DNA from: Sphingomonas glacialis
GTDB taxonomy: Bacteria; Pseudomonadota; Alphaproteobacteria; Sphingomonadales; Sphingomonadaceae
Direction: 5' to 3'
Assembly (NCBI RefSeq): GCF_014653575.1
Contig: NZ_BNAQ01000003.1
Span: 1 to 64,000, forward strand
DNA: 64,000 nt
The position numbers and the translations under genes are program-made. Shown one piece after another: positions 1-8,649 of this stretch. The notes under the pieces were generated by a model. That model did no database searches. It had not been told where the DNA came from and was given only the letters and a program-made list of their open reading frames with translations. Within the stretch, counting starts at the first letter, position 1, and every line of letters begins with the position of its first letter.

Positions 1-205
1 CCCTCTTTTCAAAGAGCCCCTCGGCGCCGACAATTTGGTGACTGCAGAAGCGAACCGTCCGGTCCGTCGCTGCGGTGACACCCCTCTAGGTCCACGCCCT
101 GATTCGGTCAAACCCTTTTTTGCACTTTTCTTGCAATCCCGCGTCAATCCCGCAGAAACGCTCGGGTTTAGGCTCCTTAAAGGCTTTGCGGCTAAGGGTT
201 GCTCC

Positions 206-1690
206 ATGACCGCCGCCGCCGACGCCCCGATTCCCGCCACCGAATCGCTATCCAATCAGGTGCGCAGTGCGGTGATCTGGCGTTCGGGCAGCCAGATCCT
301 CGCGCAGCTGGTGCAATGGTCCTCGACCTTCCTCGTCATCCGCATCCTCAACCCGCACGATTACGGGCTGTTCGCGATGACCGGCGTGGTGCTGGTATTT
401 CTCAACATGCTCAACGGCTACGGCCTGGCGAGCGGGCTGATCCAGAAGCCGCAGGTCACGCCACGCGACATCCGCCAGCTGTTCGGGATGCTGCTGCTGC
501 TCAACGGGCTGCTTGCCGCGGCGCAGGTGTTCATCCTCGCCCCTGCCGCCGCCGCTTACTATCGCCAGCCGATCGTCGCGCACATGCTGCAGGTCCAGGC
601 TTTGCTCTATGCGACCACCCCGTTCATCGCGCTGCCCTACGCGCTTCTCTCGCGTACGCTCGACTTCAAGCTGCAGGCGCGCGTCAACATCCTTGCCTCA
701 ATCGCCAGCGCAAGCGCCGCGCTCGGCGGCGCGTTGGCTGGACTGGGCGTGTGGACGTTGGTGCTCGCGCCACTCGTATTGTTCGGCGTGCGTGCCATCG
801 GGATGACGATCGCCGCAAAGTCGCTGGTCTGGCCGAGCTTCGACTTTCGCGGATCGGGCACGCTCGCGCGCTATGGCGGGGTGATGGCGATCGGCCAGCT
901 CTTCTGGTTCGCGCAGAGCCAGGCCGACGTGTTCATCGCCGGCCGGCATTTCTCGCCGCACGAACTGGGCCTCTATACCGAAAGCCTGTTCCTGACCCAG
1001 GTGTTCGTCTCGAAATTCGTGCCGCCGCTCAATGAAGTCGCGTTCTCGGCCTATGCGCGGATCCAGCATGACAGCGCGGCGGTCGCAAACGCGTTCGACC
1101 GTTCGGTGCGGATCGTGATGCTCGCGGCGCTCCCCTTCTATTTCGGGCTGGCAGCGACCGCGCGGCCGCTGGTCGACGCGGTGCTCGGCGACAAATGGAG
1201 CGGGACCGCACCGGTTGTCCATCTGCTCGCGCTCGCGATGCCGTTCATGACCTTGCAAGTGCTGCTGCAACCCGCCTGCGATGCGCGCGGGCGCCCGGGA
1301 ATCGGCGTCGGCAACGGCGCATTCGGCGCGCTGGTGCTGTCGAGCGGCTTCCTCGTCGCGGTGCAATGGGGCGCGACCGGCCTCGCCACCGCGTGGATCC
1401 TCACCTATCCGATCTATCTCGGCTTCAGCCTGTGGCGCTCGCTTCCCGTGATCGGGACCAACCTTCGCCGAATCTTTCACGCGATCTCGCCGGCGCTGTG
1501 CGCGGCAACCGCGATGGCACTGTGCGTCACCTTCGTGGCGGCGCTGCTCCCGCCACTACCCGACTGGCCCGACCTTGCGATCCTCGTGACGACCGGTGCT
1601 CTCGTCTACGTCGGCTGGCTGCTCGTCTTCTCGCGCGCCGCGGTGCGCGAGCTCATCGCGGTGGTGCGCAAGCAGCCGATCCCGACCTGA
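206..1690 (+). CDS. Polysaccharide/lipopolysaccharide flippase (MOP superfamily)
   Basis: Inner-membrane protein of about 494 residues, hydrophobic over nearly its whole length (roughly 12-14 membrane segments). The N-terminal helix region (VIWRSGSQILAQLVQW) followed by RILNPHDYGLFAM is typical of Wzx-like oligosaccharide flippases, which move lipid-linked sugars across the inner membrane. The ATG at 206 was chosen because AAGGG lies seven bases before it. An in-frame start at 35 would add a non-hydrophobic tail unlike the family. No glycosyltransferases flank it here, so the substrate is unknown. It converges on the CBS gene with three bases between stop codons. Confidence 0.88.
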   Translation: MTAAADAPIPATESLSNQVRSAVIWRSGSQILAQLVQWSSTFLVIRILNPHDYGLFAMTGVVLVFLNMLNGYGLASGLIQKPQVTPRDIRQLFGMLLLLNGLLAAAQVFILAPAAAAYYRQPIVAHMLQVQALLYATTPFIALPYALLSRTLDFKLQARVNILASIASASAALGGALAGLGVWTLVLAPLVLFGVRAIGMTIAAKSLVWPSFDFRGSGTLARYGGVMAIGQLFWFAQSQADVFIAGRHFSPHELGLYTESLFLTQVFVSKFVPPLNEVAFSAYARIQHDSAAVANAFDRSVRIVMLAALPFYFGLAATARPLVDAVLGDKWSGTAPVVHLLALAMPFMTLQVLLQPACDARGRPGIGVGNGAFGALVLSSGFLVAVQWGATGLATAWILTYPIYLGFSLWRSLPVIGTNLRRIFHAISPALCAATAMALCVTFVAALLPPLPDWPDLAILVTTGALVYVGWLLVFSRAAVRELIAVVRKQPIPT

Positions 1691-1693
1691 GCC

Positions 1694-2122
1694 TCACGCC
1701 GACTGGATGTAGCTGCGCATCGCCTCGGCATCGGCCTCGATCTTGTCGATGCGATATTTGACGAGGTCGCCGATCGAGACGAAGCCGACCACGCGGCCCT
1801 GATCGACCACGGGCAAATGCCGGATCCGCCGCCGCGTCATCAGCGACAGCGCACCAATCACCGCTTCGCCCGGGGCGACGGTGATCGGCGGCGCGGTCAT
1901 CGTGTCGCCGACGCTGCGCGTCATCGCAGCGCTGCCATGCGCGGCGATCGCGTGGATCACGTCGCGTTCGGAAAAGATGCCGACGACCGCATCGCCTGCC
2001 ATCACCGGGACCGCGCCGACGCGGCGCTCGGCGAGCAAAGCGACCGCGTCGCCGACGGTCTGCTCGGCGGTGATCGAGACCACCTCGCCGCCCTTGGTGC
2101 GAAGGATTGCCGCGATCGTCAT
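1694..2122 (-). CDS. CBS domain pair protein
   Basis: Protein of 142 residues made almost entirely of two CBS domains (about 8-60 and 73-125), each with the GAVPV/HLPVV-like strand and a GIFSERD or GFVSIGD turn. Stand-alone CBS pairs bind adenine nucleotides and act as energy or ion sensors; the partner here is unknown. The start follows AGGAGAG at good spacing. It lies just downstream of the DUF4139 genes on the same strand, about 90 bases away, so it could be cotranscribed with them. Confidence 0.9.
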   Translation of the reverse strand: MTIAAILRTKGGEVVSITAEQTVGDAVALLAERRVGAVPVMAGDAVVGIFSERDVIHAIAAHGSAAMTRSVGDTMTAPPITVAPGEAVIGALSLMTRRRIRHLPVVDQGRVVGFVSIGDLVKYRIDKIEADAEAMRSYIQSA

Positions 2123-2215
2123 TGGCTCTCTCCTGTCTGCGCTCGTCAGCCGAGTCTCTCAGGCGCTGGAGGATTCCACGTTTGGCAGCGCTTGGGAAGC
2201 CGCGCCCCGCAATCG

Positions 2216-3727
2216 CTAGCGATCGGCCGATACGCGATAGCCCAGCTCGCGCGTAGCATTGGCGGGGAGTTCGAGCGCCCAGACCAGCTTGCCGTCGGTG
2301 TGGGTCAGCGCGCTCGTGGGATGCGACACGCGCGGCGCAATCCGCGGATCGAACTGCAACTCGAACCGGACGGGATGAGGATTGGCGTTGCGCAGGGTCA
2401 GCGCGACGTCTTCCCACGCCTTGCCGCGATTGGCGCCGCTCTCGCGCGGCGTCGTCTCGAGCGTGACTTGCGTCGCGACCGCCAGATTCGCCTCGACCAG
2501 CTCACCGACTGCCTTGTCGTCGATCGCGCCTTCGCCGATCAGCACGGCGGCATCGCCGCGCGGCTGAAACACCGCGACCGGCCCGGCGGGAAGCGGCACA
2601 CCGAGCCCCTTCGCACTACGATTGAGCGCGCGCAGCGTGAGGTGCGGCGCGCCGGCCTCGCCCGCCGCGTCGACCGTCGCGACATACAGGATATCGACCG
2701 GCACGGCGTGCCGATCGAGCAACGCCACCTGTTTCTGCGCGAGCGCTGCGACCGTCGTGCGATCGGGCACGCGGTAGAGCTTGAGGTCGCCGAGATCCTC
2801 CTGCGTCACCCGGCGCGGCGCGCGCATCGCCATTCCGGTCACGACGATATCCATTGTCTCGGCTGGCGGCGGCGGGGGCGGTGCGCCGGGCACCAAATCC
2901 GCGATCGGGTGCGCAAAGCAGTGAAACGTCAGCGGTGCACTGCCGCGCGCATATGGATAGGGCGCGCGGTCCTCGCGCTTCACGCGCCCGGCGACGACCA
3001 TCGTCTCGGCATCGGCGAAGCTCGTCGAATCGCCGCTCGCGAGCGTGACCCAGGCGAGCAGGTCGGCGCTGCGGCCGTCCGGCTTCAGCGTCGCGACGTA
3101 GTTCGCCTGCCAGTCGAAACCCCAGGCAAGATACGACAGCGTGATCGTGACGGTCGCAGCGCGCGGCGAGTCGAGCGCGACCGACAAAGTCGGTTTGGAC
3201 GACAGCCCCGGCGCGATGCCATTATAGACCAGCGTCTCCGTGGCCGGCCCGCAATCGACCGCGACCACGCCGTCGCGCGTCTGGACAATCGCCGCGCCAT
3301 CGGGGCTCGACCGGATGATCGCGGGCTCCTCGACGCTCCGCTTGGCGATGGTGCGGCGGAGCGTGACGGGGCGGCCGAAAGTCCCCGCGTAGAGGCTGCG
3401 CGGCGACAGCAGCTCGGCATCGAGATTCTTCTCGCGAACGCCATTCGGCAACCCGGTCACGATGGCGCTTTCGGGCAGGATCCCCGCCGCGACACCCTCG
3501 AAGCGGAGCGTGGTGCGCCCAGCCGGGATGGCCACGCGGCGCTGCTCGGTGATCAGCGCATAGCCGCCCAGCCAGCTTAGATCGATCGGCGAGTCCGCCG
3601 ATCGATCGGGCGCGCGGTAGATCGTCACCGCAACGCGGTCGGGCGCGGGCGAGACCGTCTGCGCCGGCGCCGCGCGCGCGACGACCGCGACGAGCAGCAC
3701 GCTCAGCCATCGCAGCGCGCGGCGCAC
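2216..3727 (-). CDS. DUF4139 secreted protein, divergent paralogue
   Basis: About 503 residues if started at the GTG at 3727, which yields a clean signal peptide (RRALRWLSVLLVAVVARAAPAQ) and lies five bases after the stop of the upstream DUF4139 gene. A longer open frame upstream is only antisense-like composition. The domain pattern matches its neighbour: AVTIY strand near the N terminus, LLSP near residue 105, KPTLSVALDS and SYLAWGFDWQANYVA. Unlike the neighbour it carries a run of six prolines followed by ETMDIVVTG near residues 285-298, resembling the TonB box of sphingomonad receptors. DUF4139 function is unknown; a periplasmic or surface location is inferred. Confidence 0.85.
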   Translation of the reverse strand: MRRALRWLSVLLVAVVARAAPAQTVSPAPDRVAVTIYRAPDRSADSPIDLSWLGGYALITEQRRVAIPAGRTTLRFEGVAAGILPESAIVTGLPNGVREKNLDAELLSPRSLYAGTFGRPVTLRRTIAKRSVEEPAIIRSSPDGAAIVQTRDGVVAVDCGPATETLVYNGIAPGLSSKPTLSVALDSPRAATVTITLSYLAWGFDWQANYVATLKPDGRSADLLAWVTLASGDSTSFADAETMVVAGRVKREDRAPYPYARGSAPLTFHCFAHPIADLVPGAPPPPPPAETMDIVVTGMAMRAPRRVTQEDLGDLKLYRVPDRTTVAALAQKQVALLDRHAVPVDILYVATVDAAGEAGAPHLTLRALNRSAKGLGVPLPAGPVAVFQPRGDAAVLIGEGAIDDKAVGELVEANLAVATQVTLETTPRESGANRGKAWEDVALTLRNANPHPVRFELQFDPRIAPRVSHPTSALTHTDGKLVWALELPANATRELGYRVSADR

Positions 3728-3732
3728 CGGGC

Positions 3733-5148
3733 TCAGTACCGCGTGTCGAAAGTCGCGGTCACGCTCGCCGTGCCATTGGCGGGGACGCGGACGTGCCACA
3801 CCGCCTCGTCGGCGGTGACGCGCTCGCTCGGTTGGCTCTCCGTCACGACGCGGGTGTCGTGCCACCAAGTGTCGAGCCCGTCCTGCGCGACATCGACGAC
3901 CGCTTCGGTCGCGCGCGCGTTGGTCAGCGTGTAGCGCATCGTCGTGCGCCAGCGATCCGCCGAGATCCGCTCGCGCTTTTCCACCACCGGCAGCATCTTC
4001 ACGTCGAACGCCTCGCCGGTCTTGAGCGCGAGCCGCGAGCCCATCGGCGTGTGCGGGATGGCGCTTTCGCCGATGAATTGCGGCGCGCCGCGCGCATCGC
4101 GCATATAGACGCGGACGATCCCAGCGGGGAGCGCATCGCCGAGCCCGCCGTCGCGCGACGAACTGAAGGTCAGCACGGTGTCGACGCTCCTCGCTTCGCT
4201 CTGCGTCGCGAGCCACGGATTGCGATAGAAATACGCCTTGGCGGCGGGCGACCCGGCGACGTCGAGAAAGCTGACTTGCTTGGTCTGCGCGTTGGCAATC
4301 GTGGTGCGCTCGGCGAGCGGGTAGAGGTAGAAATCGCCGAGTTGTTCGCGGTTGGCGGTCTCGGTGCCGGGCTGGTTGCCGCGCGGCGTGGTCGGGCGCG
4401 CGGAATAGCGCGGGCCATTGTCGTCCTCGGCGCTGCCGACCGATCCGGCGACGAGCAGCGTCTTGGCGGCGGTGAAGGTCGTGCCGCTGGTGTTGTTCAG
4501 CGTTATCCAGCCCTGGACGTCGAGCTTTCCCGCCTTTTCATCGAACAAGGCGACATAATCGGCCTTCCAGCCGAGCCCGCGCGACAGATAACTGAGCGTC
4601 GCCGGGCGCGTCCCCGCCGCATCGCTGTCGAGCGTGACCGACAAGGTCGGGCGCGCGCGCAGATTGGGCGGCAGCGTCGGGAAGATCACGCGGCCGGCGC
4701 TGCGGTCGAGCACTTCGATCCGGCTGCCGATCTGGACGATCGTGCCGCCATTGTTGGCGAGCACGCGGGCCTCCTCGCGCGTCTCGGCGCCGGTCGCGGG
4801 GTTGGTGCGGACGAGCGTGACGGTCTGGCCAACCGCCTTGTCCATCAGCTTTTGCGGCGAGAGCAGGTCGTAATCGAAATTCTGCTCGACGATACTCGCG
4901 CCCGTTGTCTTGAGCGTGACGGTCTCGGGGCGGATCGCGGCGGAGACGTCGGCAAAATCCTGGCGACTGCGGCCGCGCGGGAGCGCGAGTTGGCGCGTGT
5001 CCTGGATCAAGGCGAGATCGTTATTGTAGATCGTGACCGCGACGTCGCCCTGCCCCGAGCGCGCGCCTTCGTCTTGCGATAGGGCGGTGGTCTGCGCGCA
5101 GGCGAGCGCGGGGGCCCACAGCATCGTCGTCGCCAGCCAGATCCGCAT
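3733..5148 (-). CDS. DUF4139 domain-containing secreted protein
   Basis: 471 residues with a short signal peptide ending at ALACAQ. It shows the DUF4139 layout: VAVTIYNNDLALIQDTR at the N terminus, DLLSPQKLMDKAVGQ, RARPTLSVTLDS, and SYLSRGLGWKADYVALFDE leading into the beta-rich C-terminal domain. Members are predicted secreted or cell-surface proteins without an assigned activity. The start is backed by a GGGGGAGG ribosome site. It is the first gene of a two-gene unit with the divergent paralogue five bases downstream, pointing to an old tandem duplication. Confidence 0.9.
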   Translation of the reverse strand: MRIWLATTMLWAPALACAQTTALSQDEGARSGQGDVAVTIYNNDLALIQDTRQLALPRGRSRQDFADVSAAIRPETVTLKTTGASIVEQNFDYDLLSPQKLMDKAVGQTVTLVRTNPATGAETREEARVLANNGGTIVQIGSRIEVLDRSAGRVIFPTLPPNLRARPTLSVTLDSDAAGTRPATLSYLSRGLGWKADYVALFDEKAGKLDVQGWITLNNTSGTTFTAAKTLLVAGSVGSAEDDNGPRYSARPTTPRGNQPGTETANREQLGDFYLYPLAERTTIANAQTKQVSFLDVAGSPAAKAYFYRNPWLATQSEARSVDTVLTFSSSRDGGLGDALPAGIVRVYMRDARGAPQFIGESAIPHTPMGSRLALKTGEAFDVKMLPVVEKRERISADRWRTTMRYTLTNARATEAVVDVAQDGLDTWWHDTRVVTESQPSERVTADEAVWHVRVPANGTASVTATFDTRY

Positions 5149-5239
5149 GTCGCCTCCCCCACTTCGTATCTTGGGGAATAGGCTAGGAATATAACGACGG
5201 TGTTACAATCCCTTCGCTGCGGCCAGCGTGTGGGACGCC

Positions 5240-5262
5240 CACCCCGGCGCGCGGCCGGGGTG
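5240..5262. repeat. Small GC-rich hairpin, possible repeat fragment
   Basis: CACCCCGGC at 5240-5248 pairs with GCCGGGGTG at 5254-5262 around a five-base loop. It lies between the DUF4167 stop and the DUF4139 start. The arms resemble the outer arms of the element at 22909-23004, so it may be a decayed half copy. No T-tract follows on either strand, so it is not called a terminator. Confidence 0.5.
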
Positions 5263-5276
5263 AGGACATAGCGTGA

Positions 5277-6386
5277 CTATTCGACCGTGGTTGCCGCGGT
5301 TGCGGGCGGGCGGCCGCGACGGCGGCGTGGCTTTTCGACGACGTCGCCTTCCTGGCCGAACTCGGGCTCGACGACTGCAGAGACGTTGAGCGACGGCGGC
5401 AGGCGATCGGCGGCGAAACCGTTATCCTCGAAACCGGCATCGTCCGATCCGGCTGCGTCGGACGTCACGGGCGCTTCGACGATCGGCGCGACTTCGCGGC
5501 GTGGACGGCCACGCCCGCGACGCGGCGCTTCGGCGACGGGCTCGACCGGCGCTGCGGCGTCGAGCGGAAGCTCCGCACCGGTGGGCTGCGCTTCGACGAC
5601 GGGTTCGGGCGCGCGCGACACGCGGTCGGGGCGCTCGTAGCGCTCGCCGCGCGGCGGGCGCTCGGCACGCTCTTCGCGCTGCGGCTCGGCCTGGCGATCG
5701 TAACCGCCTTCGCCATTGCCATTCACGCGACCGCGCGGACGATCCTCATAACCTTGCGCGCCTTCGCGCTGCTCGCTGCCGTGCTGCCCATTCGACTGCC
5801 CGTTCGCCGCAGCGTGATTGGACTGGCCGTTTTGCGCGTAACCGCGATTGCCGTCCTGACGGTTGCCATCCTGACGGTTGCCATCCTGGCGGTTGCCATC
5901 CTGGCGATAGCCGTTCTGGCCGCCGCGCTGCTGATCGCCGCGCGGTTGTTCCTGGCGCGACGGATCGTGGCGTTGCTGGTCCTGACGGGGCTGGTCCTGA
6001 CGGGCCTGCTCCTGACGCGGCTGCTCGACGACGCGCTCGCCCTCGTCCTCGTAATCGGGCTCGTCCTCGTCGAGCGTCGCGCCCTGGATCCGCTTGGTCG
6101 AGACCGCGCCACCATTTTCCTCGAAGCGCGCGCGCGTTTCGGCGAGCACGCGGAAATAGTGATCGGCGAACTGGAGGTAATATTCGACGTTGACGCGGTC
6201 ACCCTGCATCTGCGCGTCGCGCGCGAGCGTCTTGTATTTCTCGAGCAATTGCGCGGCATTGCCGCGGGCGCGATTGTCGATGCGGTTGCCGGTGTCCTGA
6301 CGACCCGGATTTCCACCACCACCCGACGAGCGCTGCTGCTGCCCGCCACGGCCGCGACGGCGGCCGGCCTGACGATTATTGATCAA
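5277..6386 (-). CDS. DUF4167 domain-containing protein, Q/N/R-rich
   Basis: About 369 residues from a TTG at 6386, giving an N terminus INNRQAGRRRGRGG as usual for the family; longer starts add unrelated sequence. The conserved DUF4167 block is near residues 30-85 (NRIDNRARGNAAQLLEKYK, NVEYYLQFADHYFRVLAE). The rest is low complexity: Q/R/D/N-rich runs including five 15-base tandem units, then a P/E/R-rich tail ending in RRRRGRPP. The basic start and family context suggest RNA binding or ribosome-linked work, but no function is established. It follows prmC on the same strand after about 250 bases. Confidence 0.88.
   Translation of the reverse strand: MINNRQAGRRRGRGGQQQRSSGGGGNPGRQDTGNRIDNRARGNAAQLLEKYKTLARDAQMQGDRVNVEYYLQFADHYFRVLAETRARFEENGGAVSTKRIQGATLDEDEPDYEDEGERVVEQPRQEQARQDQPRQDQQRHDPSRQEQPRGDQQRGGQNGYRQDGNRQDGNRQDGNRQDGNRGYAQNGQSNHAAANGQSNGQHGSEQREGAQGYEDRPRGRVNGNGEGGYDRQAEPQREERAERPPRGERYERPDRVSRAPEPVVEAQPTGAELPLDAAAPVEPVAEAPRRGRGRPRREVAPIVEAPVTSDAAGSDDAGFEDNGFAADRLPPSLNVSAVVEPEFGQEGDVVEKPRRRRGRPPATAATTVE
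5846..5920 (-). repeat. Five 15-bp tandem units inside the DUF4167 gene
   Basis: Five consecutive 15-base units of the type GGTTGCCATCCTGAC encode repeated NRQDG pentapeptides. Three central units (5861-5905) are almost identical and the outer two are diverged. Because the unit is a multiple of three, gain or loss of copies would change protein length without a frameshift. Confidence 0.85.
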
Positions 6387-6611
6387 CGTCTTGTTGTCCT
6401 GTCCTTGGGAACCAACCTGGTCACGCTCCAGAAATATGGATGCAATGCCTCCTGCGCGCCGGCCACCGACCATCGGCACTGCGCGCTTGCCAGCGTCGCC
6501 GGACGGGGCGACTGCATGACGATGGAGGCGGACACCAGCCCATTTTCAACCGACTATGGTGAGAATGCGTGCCCCTGCGCCGTCCAATAGCGGGTCGCGG
6601 GGCAATCTCCA

Positions 6612-6627
6612 AGCACAATATTGTGCT
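6612..6627. promoter_or_regulatory. 16-bp perfect palindrome upstream of DUF4167 gene
   Basis: AGCACAATATTGTGCT is a perfect palindrome in the 255-base gap between the prmC stop (6642) and the DUF4167 start (6386), on the DUF4167 promoter side. A loop-free palindrome is more like a dimeric protein site than an RNA hairpin. TTGCGT occurs just upstream on the minus strand, so it may overlap a promoter. The remaining gap sequence shows nothing else recognisable. Confidence 0.45.
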
Positions 6628-6641
6628 GATCGAACGCAATA

Positions 6642-7583
6642 TCACGCGCTGTGCGTTGCGATCAGCGCGCGCGGGTGGCGCGCGAGATCGTGCCGCAGCG
6701 CGACCGCGAGGCCTTGTGCGGCGAGCAAAGCGGTGACGGCAGGCGCCTGGGTCGAGCCGATTTCGAGGATCGCGGCGCCGCCGGGCGCGAGCAGGGCGGG
6801 GAGCTGCGGCGCGATGCGACGATAGTCGTCGAGCCCGTCGGCGCCGGCGAACAGCGCCATGCCGGGTTCGTGCGCACGGACCTCGGCGGGGAGCGGTTCG
6901 TCGGCGCCGATATAGGGCGGGTTCGAGAGGATGAGGTCGAACACGCCGTCGAGACCGGTCGCCCAATCGCCGGTCCGGAATTCGGCACGGGTCGCGAGGC
7001 CGAGCGTGGCAGCGTTGCGCGTCGCATAACCGAGCGCCTCGGGTGACGCATCGACGCCGAGCCCGGTCGCGCCCGGCCATTGGTCGAGCGCTGCGAGCAG
7101 CAGCGTGCCGGGGCCGGTGCCGAGATCGAGGATACGGCGCGGTCCGGCCTTGCCGAAATGCGCGAGTGCTGCGTCGAGCAGCGTCTCGCTATCGGCGCGC
7201 GGCACGAGCACGCCCGGGCCGACCGCGAGCTCGATCGTCCAGAAGGCGCGGGTGCCGGTGATATAGGCGATCGGCTCATGTGCGAGCCGGCGCGCGAGCA
7301 ACGGGCCGAAGCTGTGCGGGGTGGCGGAATCGAGCCGGTTGAGCAGGAGCTGCTCGCGGGGGATGCCGAGTGCATGCGCCATCAGGAGCTCGGCATCGAG
7401 GCGGGGGGTTTCGCTGACGTCGGCGAGGAAGTTCGTGGCGGCGGAGAGCGCCGACCGTATCCTCCCCTCCCCTTCAGGGGAGGGGCTGGGGGTGGGGGAA
7501 GCCTCGCAGAGATCTGGCGTCGCGCACTTCCCCACCCCAACCCCTCCCCTGAAGGGGAGGGGCTTTTCGGGCTCGTCACGCAT
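6642..7583 (-). CDS. prmC: Release factor glutamine methyltransferase, with repeat-derived N-terminal insert
   Basis: SAM-dependent N5-glutamine methyltransferase that modifies the GGQ glutamine of release factors. Of 313 residues, DLGTGPGT (about 153-160) is the SAM site and NPPY (221-224) is the signature that binds the target glutamine. Residues 8-40 (from [12 protein letters not shown] to SPSPEGEG) are not PrmC sequence: they are encoded by a 100-bp palindromic repeat. The normal PrmC N terminus resumes at [12 protein letters not shown]. The ATG at 7583 overlaps the prfA stop by eight bases, and no start codon exists between the repeat and the conserved part, so the repeat must be translated. 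It is last in hisS-prfA-prmC. Confidence 0.93.
   Translation of the reverse strand: MRDEPEKPLPFRGGVGVGKCATPDLCEASPTPSPSPEGEGRIRSALSAATNFLADVSETPRLDAELLMAHALGIPREQLLLNRLDSATPHSFGPLLARRLAHEPIAYITGTRAFWTIELAVGPGVLVPRADSETLLDAALAHFGKAGPRRILDLGTGPGTLLLAALDQWPGATGLGVDASPEALGYATRNAATLGLATRAEFRTGDWATGLDGVFDLILSNPPYIGADEPLPAEVRAHEPGMALFAGADGLDDYRRIAPQLPALLAPGGAAILEIGSTQAPAVTALLAAQGLAVALRHDLARHPRALIATHSA
7464..7563. repeat. Palindromic repeat, family A, copy 1 (inside prmC)
   Basis: Two arms of about 34 bases, each itself a hairpin of CCCCTCCCC and GGGGAGGGG, are inverted relative to each other around a core of about 32 bases. The core contains GCCTCGCAGAGA (7501-7512), also present in copy 3. Other copies are at 14387, 37823 and 51562. 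This copy lies wholly within the prmC reading frame. Confidence 0.9.
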
Positions 7584-8649
7584 CGAGGGCGGCCAATCTT
7601 TCAGCCTCGTCCTGCGCGATCAGCGCGCCGATCAGTTCGTCCATCTCGCCCTGCAAGATCTCGGGCAGCCGGTGCAGCGTCAAATTGATGCGATGATCGG
7701 TCACGCGCCCCTGCGGGAAATTGTACGTCCGGATCCGCTCGGAACGATCGCCCGACCCGACCATCGACTTCCGCGCGCCCGCGCGCTCCTGATGCAGCCG
7801 GTCGCGCTCGGCTTCGTACAGCCGCGTGCGCAGGACCCGCATCGCCTTGGCCCGGTTCTTGTGCTGCGACTTCTCGTCCTGCTGGATGACGGTCAGCCCA
7901 GTCGGAATATGCACGATCCGCACCGCCGAATCGGTGGTGTTGACCGACTGCCCGCCCGGCCCCGACGAGCGGTAGACGTCGATCCGCAGGTCCTTGTCGT
8001 CGATCTTGACGTCGACCTCCTCGGCCTCGGGCAGCACCGCGACGGTCGCTGCCGAAGTGTGGATGCGGCCTTGCGCCTCGGTCGCCGGCACGCGCTGGAC
8101 GCGGTGGACACCGCTTTCGAACTTCAGCTTGGCGAAGACGCCCTTGCCCTCGACTGAGGCGATCGCTTCCTTGAAGCCACCGCTTTCGGACGACGAGGCG
8201 GAGATCAGCTCGACCCGCCACCCCTGCGCTTCGGCATAACGCTGGTACATGCGGAACAGGTCGGCGGCGAACAGCGCCGCCTCGTCGCCCCCGGTGCCGG
8301 CTCGGATCTCAAGCATCGCGGCGCGCTCGTCGGCAGCGTCGCGCGGGAGCAGCGAGAGCGCGAGCTTCCGTTCGGCATCTGGAAGCGTGTCGCGGATCGT
8401 CGCGATTTCCTCGCGCGCCATCAGCTTGATCTCGGGGTCGCTCTCCTCCTCCATGCTGGCGAGCACGTCGAGCTCGGCGCGGAGCCGCCGCACCTCGCCC
8501 GCCGCGCGCGCGATCGGTTCGAGTTCGGCATAGTCCTTCGAGACCTGGACGAAGCGGTCCGACGGGAGGTCGCCCGACGCCATCAGCGCCGACAGTTCGT
8601 CGCGCCGCGCCTCGATCTGCAGGATGCGTTCGGGGGAGATCGAGGTCAT
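7576..8649 (-). CDS. prfA: Peptide chain release factor 1
   Basis: Terminates translation at UAA and UAG. The 357-residue protein has the RF1 codon-recognition tripeptide PAT at 188-190 (inside [13 protein letters not shown]) and the GGQ motif at 232-234 ([10 protein letters not shown]), which enters the peptidyl-transferase centre. Length and motifs are normal for RF1 and exclude RF2, which would have SPF. It starts four bases inside the end of hisS (ATGA overlap) and its own end overlaps the prmC start, so the factor and its modifying enzyme are translationally coupled. Confidence 0.97.
   Translation of the reverse strand: MTSISPERILQIEARRDELSALMASGDLPSDRFVQVSKDYAELEPIARAAGEVRRLRAELDVLASMEEESDPEIKLMAREEIATIRDTLPDAERKLALSLLPRDAADERAAMLEIRAGTGGDEAALFAADLFRMYQRYAEAQGWRVELISASSSESGGFKEAIASVEGKGVFAKLKFESGVHRVQRVPATEAQGRIHTSAATVAVLPEAEEVDVKIDDKDLRIDVYRSSGPGGQSVNTTDSAVRIVHIPTGLTVIQQDEKSQHKNRAKAMRVLRTRLYEAERDRLHQERAGARKSMVGSGDRSERIRTYNFPQGRVTDHRINLTLHRLPEILQGEMDELIGALIAQDEAERLAALDA

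Noticed and set aside
1817..3580. A 587-codon plus-strand frame opposite the DUF4139 gene
   Set aside because: The composition is an Arg/Asp/Ala-rich shadow, and the opposite strand has a signal peptide and a recognised family.
5846..5920. CRISPR array
   Set aside because: The repeats are 15 bases, directly adjacent and in the coding frame; there are no spacers and no cas genes.
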